Source: Gracilimonas sp964505215 | GTDB taxonomy: Bacteria; Bacteroidota; Rhodothermia; Balneolales; Balneolaceae | NCBI GenBank assembly: GCA_964505215.1 | Contig: CAZDGU010000003.1 | Location: 186,001 to 250,000 of the forward strand | Length of the DNA stretch: 64,000 bases | Direction: 5' to 3' | Shown here: positions 43,977 to 53,131 of the stretch, piece after piece | Layout of the letters: each line of letters begins with the position of its first letter | Position numbering within the stretch: position 1 is the stretch's first letter | Program-made: the position numbers and the translations under genes | The notes under the pieces: model-generated | Told to the model about the DNA's origin: nothing | Databases searched by the model: none | What the model saw: the letters and a program-made list of their open reading frames with translations, nothing else

Positions 43977-46859
43977 ATGAAAAAAGCAGTTTGCATCGCA
44001 TTTTTATGGATTTTTGGCCTGCACCTTGCGCATGCACAGAAATATCCATTCCGAACGTTCTCCATCGAGCAGGGACTGAGTGAGTCGGTTGTGTACGATT
44101 TAGTGCAGGACGATGAAGGTTATATTTGGCTGGCTACAGGCTATGGGTTGAACCGATTTGACGGACTTCGCTTCCAAAAATACTTTGAAGAGCATGGGCT
44201 AAACAGCAGTCGCATTCGCTCTCTGCTAAAAGACAGTGACGGAAGAATTTGGATTGGCTCGGAAAGGGGAGTCAATTATTGGCAGGCCGACAGTATCTAT
44301 GCTGTGCCGGAACTAAACGCACTTCAATTTACCACGGTTATTTCCATATTCGAAGATAAGACGGGGAGCCTGTGGTTTGGTACGGATGGTAATGGTGTGT
44401 GGCAATATTCAACAGGAAATTCAAAAGTAATAACGCAATATTCCACCTCTAATGGACTGATAAATAACAGAGTGCTGGACATTGCAGAAAGAGCATCCGG
44501 AAGCCTTTGGTTTGGTACACAGGAGGGGATTACTGTTCTTCAAAATGGAAATTTCATCACCTTCAGAGAGATAGATAATCAACCCATAGAAAATATAAAT
44601 TCTTTAGAGGCCGATGCACTTGGTAATATGTGGATTGGCAGCAAAATAGGGCTCATTAAATACGATGGCGAGCAGCTGCAGCTTCTTACAACCAAAGACG
44701 GACTGGTGCACAACCACATTCAAACCCTGACGGTTACCCAAAATAATAACTTGTGGATAGGTACTGAGGACGGGGTGAGTTTTTATGATGGAAAAACATT
44801 TGAAAACTATACAGTAGAGTCCGGGCTTTCTACTAAAATGATGTATTCCTCTATGATGGATTTGGAAGGCAATATGTGGTTTGGAACTTATGCCGGGGGC
44901 GTGAATTTATTTTTAGGAAGCTATTTTGCCAACTATGACGCAGCCATGGGCCTGCCCAATAATCTGGTTACTTCTTTTACTGAAGATGCTCAGGATAGAT
45001 TCTGGATTTCTACCTACGGCGGCGGCATCACTTCTCTCCAAAATGGTTCATTTACTGATTATGGGCTCAACTCCCGGCTTCCTGATAATCAAATCTATAC
45101 CTTGTTCACAGATTCCAAAAAACGAACCTGGATTGGAATGAGAGAAGGCCTTGCCCGGATGAAAGATGGCAGAGTACGCGTATTCAGTAAAAAGGAATTT
45201 CCATATCTCCGGGTTCGGAATGTGATGGAGACGGCAGCCGGAACATTCTGGATTGCTACGTATGACGACGGCATTATTAAATATGACGGGCAAAACTTCG
45301 AACAAATTTCAACGGAAAACGGATTGATTAACAATCGGGTGCTCCATTCAGTAGAAGGGGAGGATGGTTCGATTTGGATTGCTACTTATGGCGGCATCAC
45401 GCGCTACAAAAACGGCGAGCTTCAAAGCTTTGCCATTCAAGAAGGGTTACCGAATAATGCGGTTATGAACCTTTTGAAAGATGATAAAGGGCGTATATGG
45501 GCTTCTACATTTGGCGGATTGGCCTGGTTTGATGGACTTCGGTTTCAAAACATCACCCCCGATGACGGACTGCCGGACCGGGTGTGCTATTTTATTCACC
45601 AAAATAAAGATGGCTTGTATTGGGTTGGAACTACCAAAGGCGTGGTCCGCTTTGATGCAGAAGCTTACTTTAATTCGGATAGCAGTCAGCGTGAGCCGGC
45701 ATTTCAGATACTCAACAAAGAGCAGGGGCTGATTGCCAACGAGCTGAATTTAGGAGCCGTTTATGAAGATTCGGACGGTGCGTTGTGGTTTGGAACAGTA
45801 GAGGGCTTGAGCCGGTTCAACCCTGAAGAATATCTTGGAAATCAGGTTCCGCCTAAAGTGCATATTGTAGGAGTACATGTTTCAGGAAAAGAGCTTTCAA
45901 TTAATAACGAATTGGTATTGTCTTATAGCGACAATACGATTGAATTCGAATATGCCGGGATTAACTTTGAAGCGCCCAACCAAATTGTTTATGAGTATCG
46001 GTTAAAAGGGATTGATGAAGGCTGGCAACAAACTTCGGCGCGTTCGGTCAAATATCCGTCTTTGCTGCCTGGAGATTATACGTTTCAAGTACATGCCCGC
46101 AGCATGAATGGAAGCTGGAGTAGTGATATCAAAAAGGTGAAATTTACTATCACCGCTCCATTTTGGATGCAATGGTGGTTTTGGCTGCTATTTATGGTGG
46201 CAGTTGTTGGTATTATCGTGCTGTTTTATAACTATTACCGCGCCCGAAAAATGATTGATATTGAGCGGATGAGAGTACGCATTGCCAGCGATTTACACGA
46301 TGATGTAGGAGCCAGTTTAACAGAAATAGCCCTTCAGTCAGACTTTCTGCAAGCCGGTGATATAGATTCTGAGATCAAAGGCTCCTTAAAGCAAATTGGA
46401 AAGCAATGCCGCAAAATTGTATCCAGCCTTGATGATATTGTATGGTCTATTGATGCCCGAAACGATACGCTGGGAGATTTAACGGATCGCATGCAGGATT
46501 ATGCCATTCACACCTTAGAGCCTAAGAATATGCGGGTGAATTATGAGTTTGAAAACCTGAATATGGAAAACAAGCTGCCGGTAGCGGTTAAAGAAAATAT
46601 ATATCTGATTTTTAAGGAAGCGGTAAATAATATTTCAAAATATTCGAACGGCGATCGTGTTGATATTGTACTGGAGAACAAGAACAGCAGTTTTTACTTT
46701 CGCATTACAGATAACGGAACTACCGGCAAGGGCACAAAAAAGACCGGGCACGGATTACGTAACATGGATATGCGAGCAAAAAGAATTGGCGCAGACATTA
46801 CTATTAATACTACTGACGGATTTACCATAGAAGTTGAAGGGTCTTTAAAAGCGAATTAA
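43977..46859 (+). CDS. Propeller-sensor histidine kinase (Reg_prop, Y_Y_Y, HisKA_3)
   Basis: The 960-residue kinase has a signal peptide, then roughly fourteen Reg_prop blades (repeated GxxWIGT/GLxRF-like motifs, for example GSLWFGTQEGI and GNMWIGSKIGL) making two seven-bladed propellers to about residue 640. A Y_Y_Y immunoglobulin-like domain (about 655-722), a membrane helix (about 731-754), HisKA_3 with His774 in SDLHDDVGASL, and an ATPase domain to the end follow. It is a periplasmic sensor whose partner is the LuxR-type regulator 12 bases downstream. The ligand is unknown; many homologues sense sugars. Confidence 0.95.
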   Translation: MKKAVCIAFLWIFGLHLAHAQKYPFRTFSIEQGLSESVVYDLVQDDEGYIWLATGYGLNRFDGLRFQKYFEEHGLNSSRIRSLLKDSDGRIWIGSERGVNYWQADSIYAVPELNALQFTTVISIFEDKTGSLWFGTDGNGVWQYSTGNSKVITQYSTSNGLINNRVLDIAERASGSLWFGTQEGITVLQNGNFITFREIDNQPIENINSLEADALGNMWIGSKIGLIKYDGEQLQLLTTKDGLVHNHIQTLTVTQNNNLWIGTEDGVSFYDGKTFENYTVESGLSTKMMYSSMMDLEGNMWFGTYAGGVNLFLGSYFANYDAAMGLPNNLVTSFTEDAQDRFWISTYGGGITSLQNGSFTDYGLNSRLPDNQIYTLFTDSKKRTWIGMREGLARMKDGRVRVFSKKEFPYLRVRNVMETAAGTFWIATYDDGIIKYDGQNFEQISTENGLINNRVLHSVEGEDGSIWIATYGGITRYKNGELQSFAIQEGLPNNAVMNLLKDDKGRIWASTFGGLAWFDGLRFQNITPDDGLPDRVCYFIHQNKDGLYWVGTTKGVVRFDAEAYFNSDSSQREPAFQILNKEQGLIANELNLGAVYEDSDGALWFGTVEGLSRFNPEEYLGNQVPPKVHIVGVHVSGKELSINNELVLSYSDNTIEFEYAGINFEAPNQIVYEYRLKGIDEGWQQTSARSVKYPSLLPGDYTFQVHARSMNGSWSSDIKKVKFTITAPFWMQWWFWLLFMVAVVGIIVLFYNYYRARKMIDIERMRVRIASDLHDDVGASLTEIALQSDFLQAGDIDSEIKGSLKQIGKQCRKIVSSLDDIVWSIDARNDTLGDLTDRMQDYAIHTLEPKNMRVNYEFENLNMENKLPVAVKENIYLIFKEAVNNISKYSNGDRVDIVLENKNSSFYFRITDNGTTGKGTKKTGHGLRNMDMRAKRIGADITINTTDGFTIEVEGSLKAN

Positions 46860-46871
46860 GCACGGAGATTT

Positions 46872-47504
46872 ATGGCCATCATAGGAATTGTAGAAGACAA
46901 CAAGAAAATCAGAGATTTAATACAGCGCTATCTTGATATGCAGGACGAGCTGGACTGCCCGGTTGCGGTTGACTCAGTGGAAGAAATGCTGGAGTTTTTG
47001 GAAGAACATCAGCACCCTGACGTTATTTTGATGGATATTCAACTTCCGGGAATGTCGGGCATAAAAGGAATGGAGATTATAAAATCGAAATACCCCGAAA
47101 TCGAGATTATAATGCTGACGGTGTATCATGATTCACACAAAATATTCGATTCTTTGAAGGCCGGAGCCTCGGGATATTTGCTGAAGCACACTTCGCTGCC
47201 CGAAATAAAAGATTCTATACTCAATTTATTAAACGGCGGAGCGCCCATGTCTCCGCAAATTGCGCGAAAGGTGATTTCTCACTTCAACAAAGAAGCTCCT
47301 AAAAAGAATAAAGAAAGCATGCTCACCAACAGGGAGCAGGATATTGTTAACGGCTTGGTAGATGGATTGAGCTACAAACTGATTGCCGACCGATACGATA
47401 TTTCTATTGATACAGTTCGTGCTCATATTCGAAACATTTATAAGAAATTACACGTTAACTCTAAAGCAGAGGTTATTGCCAAATCATTACGTGGCGAGAT
47501 TTAA
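46872..47504 (+). CDS. NarL/LuxR-type response regulator
   Basis: The 210-residue protein has a receiver domain (1-120) with the phosphoacceptor Asp55 in VILMDIQLPG and acidic residues near the start (VEDN). A LuxR-type helix-turn-helix follows (about 145-205: LTNREQDIVNGLVDGLSYKLIADRYDIS...). It follows the propeller kinase by 12 bases, so the two form a two-component pair. The next gene, an unusual lipoprotein, begins 100 bases on and is a natural candidate target. Confidence 0.95.
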   Translation: MAIIGIVEDNKKIRDLIQRYLDMQDELDCPVAVDSVEEMLEFLEEHQHPDVILMDIQLPGMSGIKGMEIIKSKYPEIEIIMLTVYHDSHKIFDSLKAGASGYLLKHTSLPEIKDSILNLLNGGAPMSPQIARKVISHFNKEAPKKNKESMLTNREQDIVNGLVDGLSYKLIADRYDISIDTVRAHIRNIYKKLHVNSKAEVIAKSLRGEI

Positions 47505-47616
47505 CCGAAAACATGCAATTAGCTAAGCATTCTTTAACATTATCATGTGATATTTAATACCAAATAAATGTGTATTTTAAGTATGTACTATTAGAAAGGT
47601 AAAAAAGGTGTCTATT

Positions 47617-49128
47617 ATGAGCTATTCAAACCTAACAAACCGAGCATTATTATTAATTCTTCCATTCCTGTTCACCGGATGCTACACGCAATTCCAAACG
47701 TTTGACGATTTTCCGGTAAAAGAAGACCGTTATTCAGATTATTATGCCTGGGAAGGGTTTGAAGAAGGAAAAGCGAGTGAAGAGCCACAGGATTATCAGC
47801 AAAAAAACAATCCGCCTTCCGTTACTGATTATAATTATAAAGAAGATTATGATGAGGAAGAAGCCTACCGTGATGAGGAGTTAGCTTTAGAAGAACAAGG
47901 CATTTTTTATAAAGATTACGAAGCAGAGCGCTGGTACCGCGAAAATTATGTGAATAAAATGTACTGGGAAGGTTACGATGTAGGCTACGTCGATGGCTTT
48001 TATGAAGGAGACATGCCTTATTATCCTTACAGTGCCCGTTATCGTTTCACTCGCTACCGATTTTTACCTGGCTACACCGGTGCGTTTGAATATTTTCAAT
48101 TTTACCATTATCCCCGAATGGGATGGGCTACCTGGGTTGGTGTGCCATACACATCATATTTCTTTGGATTTAGTAATTTAGCAAGTTTCTCAAATCCCTA
48201 TTCCTACGGCTTTTATTACGGAAACTATTGGGGAGCACCTTTCTATTTTTATAATCCTTATTACTCCTATAACTATGCATACAATAGTTATTACAAATCT
48301 AAGAAATACAGACGAAACGCGGATATTTACCGTAAAGGCCCACGAAATTCAGGTCTCCGTACAAGGGGAGAATACCGAACCCGAAACGGCGACAACAGTA
48401 TTAATCGAAAAAGAACAACAGGTGTAACGCGCAGCCGCAGTACCGGAACTGATCAGCGCGTGCGCACTTCAAGCTCAAGAGGAAGAAGTGGTTCAGGCAC
48501 AGTTAAGAGAAACAGTTCACGAACACGCGGATCTAAAGTGAAATCATCCGGTAAGAGCCGAAGCAGAGGGAGCGGCTCTTCAGTTGGCAGAACTCGATCA
48601 GGCAATAATAACAGCCGTGGAAGCAGTTCTTCCGTTGGAAAGTCGCGTTCAGGAAATAACAGCAACAGCCGTGGAAGCAGTTCTTCGGTAGGTCGTTCAC
48701 GCTCCGGAAATAACAGCAGTAAAGGAAGCTCGCGCAGCAGATCTCGTGATTACAGCTCGCTAAGCAGACTGCCCGGAACGTCTGTTCGTACCATAAATGT
48801 TTCAGATTTTGATGGAAGAACCTATTCTATTCCATCCAGAAAAGTAGGCTCTAAAGTTAATCGAACAAAAAGCAGAAGCTCATCCGGCTTTGGTAGTTTC
48901 TTAAACCGTAGTTTCAAAAATATTTCCACTCCTTTGCCAAATAACGCGAACAGCCGCAGCAGTTATGGAAAAAGCAGAAGCAAAAGCTCCGGCAGTGTAA
49001 CCCGTTCGTCAAGCCGTAGCTCGCGGTCAGCTAAAGTTTCCAGAAGTTCGTCTTCCAGTCGCAGCCGCTCGTCCGGCACGCGCAGTTCTTCCGGAAGTTC
49101 CAAAAAACGTAGTCGCGGTAACAATTAA
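47617..49128 (+). CDS. Tyr-rich, Ser/Arg/Gly-repeat lipoprotein of unknown function
   Basis: I do not recognise a family. A GTG at 47608 and an ATG at 47617 are both possible starts; I prefer the ATG. The lipobox LFTGC gives a lipid anchor. Next is an acidic stretch (about 30-105), then an aromatic stretch (about 110-230) dense in Tyr, Phe and Trp. Then come some 265 residues very rich in Ser, Arg, Gly and Asn, with three 16-18-residue tandem repeats (G-S-S-S-S-V-G-R-S-R-S-G-N-N type). The tail is strongly basic and likely disordered. It lies between a two-component pair and a barrel protein. Confidence 0.8.
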   Translation: MSYSNLTNRALLLILPFLFTGCYTQFQTFDDFPVKEDRYSDYYAWEGFEEGKASEEPQDYQQKNNPPSVTDYNYKEDYDEEEAYRDEELALEEQGIFYKDYEAERWYRENYVNKMYWEGYDVGYVDGFYEGDMPYYPYSARYRFTRYRFLPGYTGAFEYFQFYHYPRMGWATWVGVPYTSYFFGFSNLASFSNPYSYGFYYGNYWGAPFYFYNPYYSYNYAYNSYYKSKKYRRNADIYRKGPRNSGLRTRGEYRTRNGDNSINRKRTTGVTRSRSTGTDQRVRTSSSRGRSGSGTVKRNSSRTRGSKVKSSGKSRSRGSGSSVGRTRSGNNNSRGSSSSVGKSRSGNNSNSRGSSSSVGRSRSGNNSSKGSSRSRSRDYSSLSRLPGTSVRTINVSDFDGRTYSIPSRKVGSKVNRTKSRSSSGFGSFLNRSFKNISTPLPNNANSRSSYGKSRSKSSGSVTRSSSRSSRSAKVSRSSSSSRSRSSGTRSSSGSSKKRSRGNN

Positions 49129-49166
49129 CACCTTCGGCTAAACACTAATTATTTTATCTATTCATT

Positions 49167-50711
49167 ATGAAGAGAGCATTATTCATTCTCTTGGTGCCCA
49201 TACTATTTATTTCTGTTGAAGCGGTTGCACAAAATGGGAACAGTCAGGTTTCCTATTCTAATTTAGCGCTGCAGTTCAGCTCGCAGTATGCAAACAGTGA
49301 TGCCGCCACCGGTTATTTCCCTTCGGTAGCCTCTGCTAATGGCTTTGGCGGTTATATGGATAATCCCGCAAGCGTGGCATTGATGAAAAGTAGCCAATTC
49401 TCATTTGGTTTGTTAAACGACCGAGCTGAATTTTCAGATGAATATTTAGGCAATACGCTAACATCTGATGATAAATCTACCAAGCTCGGCAATATTGGAT
49501 TTGTGTATAAAATGCCCACCCGTCAGGGCTCTTTTGTATTTGGAGCAGGCTATAATAACATCAACCATCAAAAAGGAACACATCGGCTTAGCGCACGAAA
49601 TAATGCCAGCACCATTACGGATGCTTTCAGAGAAAACGACAGCGATTATAACGACATTGCCTTCGACACTTATGCCATAGATTGGGGTGATACTGACTCC
49701 ACCTATTTGGAATCTATTTTCCGGATTGGATTTGCAGAATATCCCGGAATTCAACAGGAGGTTCAGCTCATTAATACCACTAATTTGGGAGAGTATTCCG
49801 CTTTTCTGGGAACCGAATTTCAAAAAGATTTTTATGTAGGTGTTTCAGCCGGACTTATTTCGGGCACTTATAAGTATCGTCGCAAATTTTTAGAGCTGGA
49901 TGAAAATGATGATTACAACGAAACCTTCATTCCTTCCGATGACGGACAAACCGGAACAGATATTTACAGTATTTTAGTTGAGGATGAAATTGATGCGGAT
50001 ATTTTTGGATTAACACTAAGTGCCGGGCTGATATATCGTCCGTTTCGTGGCGTACAACTTGGTGCCAGTTACGTGCTGCCTTCCACCTTGGTAGTTCGCG
50101 AGAATTATTACTCATCCATTACCACTGAGCTGGATGATGGTTCAACTCCATTTCAATCTGATTTCGCCAGCAATCAAGCATACGAATATCGCATCTCAAA
50201 ACCGGGTAAGCTATCGCTTGGTTTTGCTTTAACGAATTTTGGAAGATTCAATCTTGCCGCTTCTGCCGAAATTATAGACCATTCAAATCTCAGGCTGGAC
50301 CTGGTTTCAGGGAATGATTTGAGCTTCAATGATGAAGTAAACCTGATTGACCAGCAAAATGAGCTGGATGCAGAAATGGAAAACCAGTACCGGATGGTCA
50401 CGAATATAAAAACAAGTTTAGGTTTTAACGCCTCAGAACAGATACAGCTTAAAGCCGGTTATGCCTATTTGCCGGCCAAAAGTAAGGTGTACGAATCGGT
50501 GAGGAATATAATTTCCGGAGGGTTGAACGCTCGCATTAGCAATCAGGTTATACTCGACATAAATGCGCAATATTCATTCTGGGACGACCGTTCGATACTG
50601 TACGATTATTATGATTATGAGAATAATCCAAGTGGTGTGCCCCGGGCAGAATCCTTTTCGCAAGAAGCTGAAAAATGGAAAATAATGGCCGGTATTCGAT
50701 TTTTATTTTGA
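49167..50711 (+). CDS. Outer-membrane beta-barrel protein, function unknown
   Basis: The 514-residue product has a signal peptide ending in VEAVAQN. Many alternating hydrophobic strands follow, with FGLLNDRAEF, YKMPTRQGSFVFGAGYNN and YRPFRGVQLGASYVLP segments. It ends in the terminal aromatic IRFLF typical of barrels. The layout resembles FadL/OMPP1-type or PorV-like transport barrels. It follows the repeat lipoprotein by 38 bases and shares its strand and a terminator, so the two are probably one operon and may work together at the outer membrane. No ligand can be read. Confidence 0.8.
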   Translation: MKRALFILLVPILFISVEAVAQNGNSQVSYSNLALQFSSQYANSDAATGYFPSVASANGFGGYMDNPASVALMKSSQFSFGLLNDRAEFSDEYLGNTLTSDDKSTKLGNIGFVYKMPTRQGSFVFGAGYNNINHQKGTHRLSARNNASTITDAFRENDSDYNDIAFDTYAIDWGDTDSTYLESIFRIGFAEYPGIQQEVQLINTTNLGEYSAFLGTEFQKDFYVGVSAGLISGTYKYRRKFLELDENDDYNETFIPSDDGQTGTDIYSILVEDEIDADIFGLTLSAGLIYRPFRGVQLGASYVLPSTLVVRENYYSSITTELDDGSTPFQSDFASNQAYEYRISKPGKLSLGFALTNFGRFNLAASAEIIDHSNLRLDLVSGNDLSFNDEVNLIDQQNELDAEMENQYRMVTNIKTSLGFNASEQIQLKAGYAYLPAKSKVYESVRNIISGGLNARISNQVILDINAQYSFWDDRSILYDYYDYENNPSGVPRAESFSQEAEKWKIMAGIRFLF

Positions 50712-50753
50712 TGATGTGATATGTTTTAATCCTGATTACTCCGTAGTTAGTTG

Positions 50754-50785
50754 AAAAAAGGGCCTCGTGAAAGAGGCCTTTTTTA
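50754..50785 (+). terminator. Rho-independent terminator after the barrel gene
   Basis: AAAAAGGGCCTC and GAGGCCTTTTTT form a strong stem with a six-base loop and a T-run, about 43 bases after the barrel stop. Confidence 0.88.
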
Positions 50786-51102
50786 TGTGGATGATGTACG
50801 AACCACCGAAAAGTTCTATTTCAAATTATAACTCAGGAAACGGAGTCTCATAAAAACTATGCATTATACAACGTCAAAAAATCTGTCATTCCGGACAAGC
50901 CGGAGTGAAAAAGAAGCGCTGATCCGGAATCTTCTTGAAGCGGTTTCTGATGTTTAAAAAAACACAATCGTGAGAAGCAGCATTGCCCTGTGAATGGAGA
51001 TCCCTCACTTCCGCATTTGCTGCGTGCGGGATGACGGTTTTAAAAGAATCTTCTGTTTTTAAACAGGCTTTATTCTGAGACCCGGTTTTCTTTAAGAATA
51101 CA
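50786..51102. repeat. Gene-free stretch with dispersed repeat modules A and B
   Basis: Module A (50885-50940) shares the exact 16-mer GTCATTCCGGACAAGC with 17352-17367, followed by a related right half. Module B (50976-51036) is related to 17161-17223. Here the order is A then B; at 17 kb it is B then A, so they behave as separate units. No gene is supported. Confidence 0.7.
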
Positions 51103-52200
51103 TCAAAGCCATTTTTTCTTTCTGAAGTAGTAAACCATACCCAAGGTGGAGGCTATCATAAGTACCCAAACGGTAGGGTAAGCCCACTTCCAGCCGAGCT
51201 CAGGCATGTACTCAAAATTCATTCCATAAATGCCTGCAATAAATGTAAGCGGAATGAAAATAGTGGCAATTATGGTAAGCACTTTCATCACTTCATTCAT
51301 TTTGTTACTTACCTGAGACATGTACAAATCGAGCATGCCCATAACCATTTCTCTATAGTTATCCAACCCTTCTATAATCTGGAATAAGTGATCGTGAACG
51401 TCTCGGAAATATACTTTGTGATCTTCATTTATAAAGTCAGACTCATCCCGAATAAGGCCATTTAAACTATCACGAAAAGGCCACACCGATTTTCGTACAA
51501 AGTTGATTTTCCTACGCAGAGCATGAATTTGTTCTGGCACAAAATCATCAAAACTTTTGATGATATTGTCCTCCAGCACCTCAATTTCATTCCCAAAGCT
51601 TCCCAGCACGTTAAAATAATGATCTACAATGGTATCAATAAGCGCGTAGGAAAGGTAATCGGCTCCGCTATTTCGAAGGCGTGGAGCCTGATTGCGCAAG
51701 CGATGAATAATCGGTTCAAAAATAGGTAAATCACTTTCCTGAAAAGAAAGCACCCAGTTATCACCTAAAACAATACTTAGCTGTTCAACATGCAACTCTT
51801 CTGCTTTCTCATTGTAATAAATGATTTTAAGTACAAAAAACATGTGATTGGGATATTGCTCAATTTTAGCCCGCTGTTGGGTATGGATAATATCTTCCTG
51901 AATAAGTGGGTGCAGACTAAAGTAATTCCAAATGTTTTTCAGCTTGTCCACATCGTGGAGGCCTTTTACATTAATCCACGTTTTTGAGGGTGATTCGAGA
52001 AAAGGCGTGCTGTCACTTATGTCAGATATTTGCTGTTCACTGAATTGATCTTTGTCAAAATCGTACAAGGAAATTTGGATATCATCAACAAGGCGTTGGC
52101 CGGTAAATTTGAGCGTGCCCGGTGCTGATCCCGGGTTTTTTTGTTTGGGCTTATGTTTTAAAAAAAATGGAAGCAGAGCTTTAGGGTTGATTTTCTTCAT
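51103..52200 (-). CDS. corA: CorA-family Mg2+/Co2+ channel
   Basis: The product of about 365 residues has the large cytoplasmic N-terminal domain (to about 300) and two C-terminal membrane helices. The signature GMN is in IAGIYGMNFEYMPE, at the end of the first helix (about 326-328). The start is placed at ATG 52200 rather than a TTG one codon earlier. CorA conducts Mg2+ down its gradient and is gated by intracellular Mg2+. The gene stands alone between a repeat patch and the OmpA-family gene. Confidence 0.95.
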   Translation of the reverse strand: MKKINPKALLPFFLKHKPKQKNPGSAPGTLKFTGQRLVDDIQISLYDFDKDQFSEQQISDISDSTPFLESPSKTWINVKGLHDVDKLKNIWNYFSLHPLIQEDIIHTQQRAKIEQYPNHMFFVLKIIYYNEKAEELHVEQLSIVLGDNWVLSFQESDLPIFEPIIHRLRNQAPRLRNSGADYLSYALIDTIVDHYFNVLGSFGNEIEVLEDNIIKSFDDFVPEQIHALRRKINFVRKSVWPFRDSLNGLIRDESDFINEDHKVYFRDVHDHLFQIIEGLDNYREMVMGMLDLYMSQVSNKMNEVMKVLTIIATIFIPLTFIAGIYGMNFEYMPELGWKWAYPTVWVLMIASTLGMVYYFRKKKWL

Positions 52201-52253
52201 CAATAAAGGAATTCATTAGCATGAGTTCGAAGAATCGGAAAAGTACATTGAAA

Positions 52254-52290
52254 ATAAAAATCCCCGACACATATAATATATGCCGGGGTG
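52254..52290 (-). terminator. Rho-independent terminator after the OmpA-family gene
   Basis: On the minus strand CCCCGGCATAT and ATATGTGTCGGGG form a bulged stem, followed by ATTTTTATTTT. It lies just beyond the OmpA-family stop. Confidence 0.7.
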
Positions 52291-52337
52291 AAATTATTTT
52301 TTAACAGAAAGTAAAACAGGCTAATTATTTGGTGAGT

Positions 52338-53015
52338 TTATTTCCCGATTTTACCTTCCTTAGCGGCTTGTTTCAGCTCATCATTCGCCCAAATGGCAAT
52401 TTCTACTCGTCGGTTTTTTTGTCTGCCTTCGGGCGTATCGTTGGTGGCCACCGGATTATTTTCTCCATATCCCACAATGGTCATACGCTCGGGATCTACT
52501 TCTATAAAGGCCATAAACTCGGCTACCGACCGTGCCCGTTGTTCTGAGAGTTCTTGATTGTACTTTTCGGTACCCCGGCTGTCGGTATGTCCGCCAAACA
52601 TGATGTTAGTGTCTTTATAGTCGTTCAGCACGCGCGCCAGGTCTTCTAAGTCTCTTTTGGAGGGGTCTTTGAGAACGTAGGAGTCGGTATCAAACAAAAT
52701 TCCGGAATCGAAGGTGATTTTAATGCCTTCGCCTACGCGCTCTACGGTGGCGTTTTGAAGTTCTTTATCCAGTTCTTCAGCCTGCTTATCCATGTAGTTT
52801 CCAATGGAAGCTCCGGCAGCTCCACCAACAGCAGCGCCTACAATAGCTCCGGTGACCGTGCTCCCGGCCGCTTTACCAATAATGGCTCCGGCCAATGCAC
52901 CCGCACTGGCTCCAATGGTTGTCCCTTTGGCGGTTTTACTCCAGTTTTTACACGCCGTAAAGGGCAGCATAAGTACAATAAATAGTGCAGTGTATTTTAA
53001 TAATCTTGATTTCAT
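52338..53015 (-). CDS. OmpA-family lipoprotein with glycine-zipper segment
   Basis: The 225-residue protein has a lipoprotein signal ending in LPFTACKN, then a Gly/Ala-rich glycine-zipper segment (about 32-75, GTTIGASAGALAGAIIG...). A C-terminal OmpA peptidoglycan-binding domain (about 108-215) carries FGGHTDSRGTEKYNQELS and RRVEIAI. It should tether the outer membrane to peptidoglycan. The layout is like the YiaD/Pal-type lipoproteins. Confidence 0.93.
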   Translation of the reverse strand: MKSRLLKYTALFIVLMLPFTACKNWSKTAKGTTIGASAGALAGAIIGKAAGSTVTGAIVGAAVGGAAGASIGNYMDKQAEELDKELQNATVERVGEGIKITFDSGILFDTDSYVLKDPSKRDLEDLARVLNDYKDTNIMFGGHTDSRGTEKYNQELSEQRARSVAEFMAFIEVDPERMTIVGYGENNPVATNDTPEGRQKNRRVEIAIWANDELKQAAKEGKIGK

Positions 53016-53038
53016 AGTAAAATCTTTTATTTCAGGTT

Positions 53039-53116
53039 CTACTTCTTAAAAAGGTTTTGAAGCATATTGTTCCACTTTTTGGCGACTTTCTTATGGATAG
53101 TAATGGAAGAAGGCAT
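53039..53116 (-). CDS. Possible 25-residue basic peptide
   Basis: A short frame from ATG (CAT at 53114-53116) to a stop at 53041-53039 encodes a Lys-rich peptide beginning MPSSITIHKKVAKKWNN. It sits in the gap between the ABC permease and OmpA-family genes, on their strand. There is no strong ribosome site and no known family. I list it only as a weak candidate; chance is a real alternative at this length. Confidence 0.2.
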   Translation of the reverse strand: MPSSITIHKKVAKKWNNMLQNLFKK

Positions 53117-53131
53117 GGTAAAACTGAGTTG

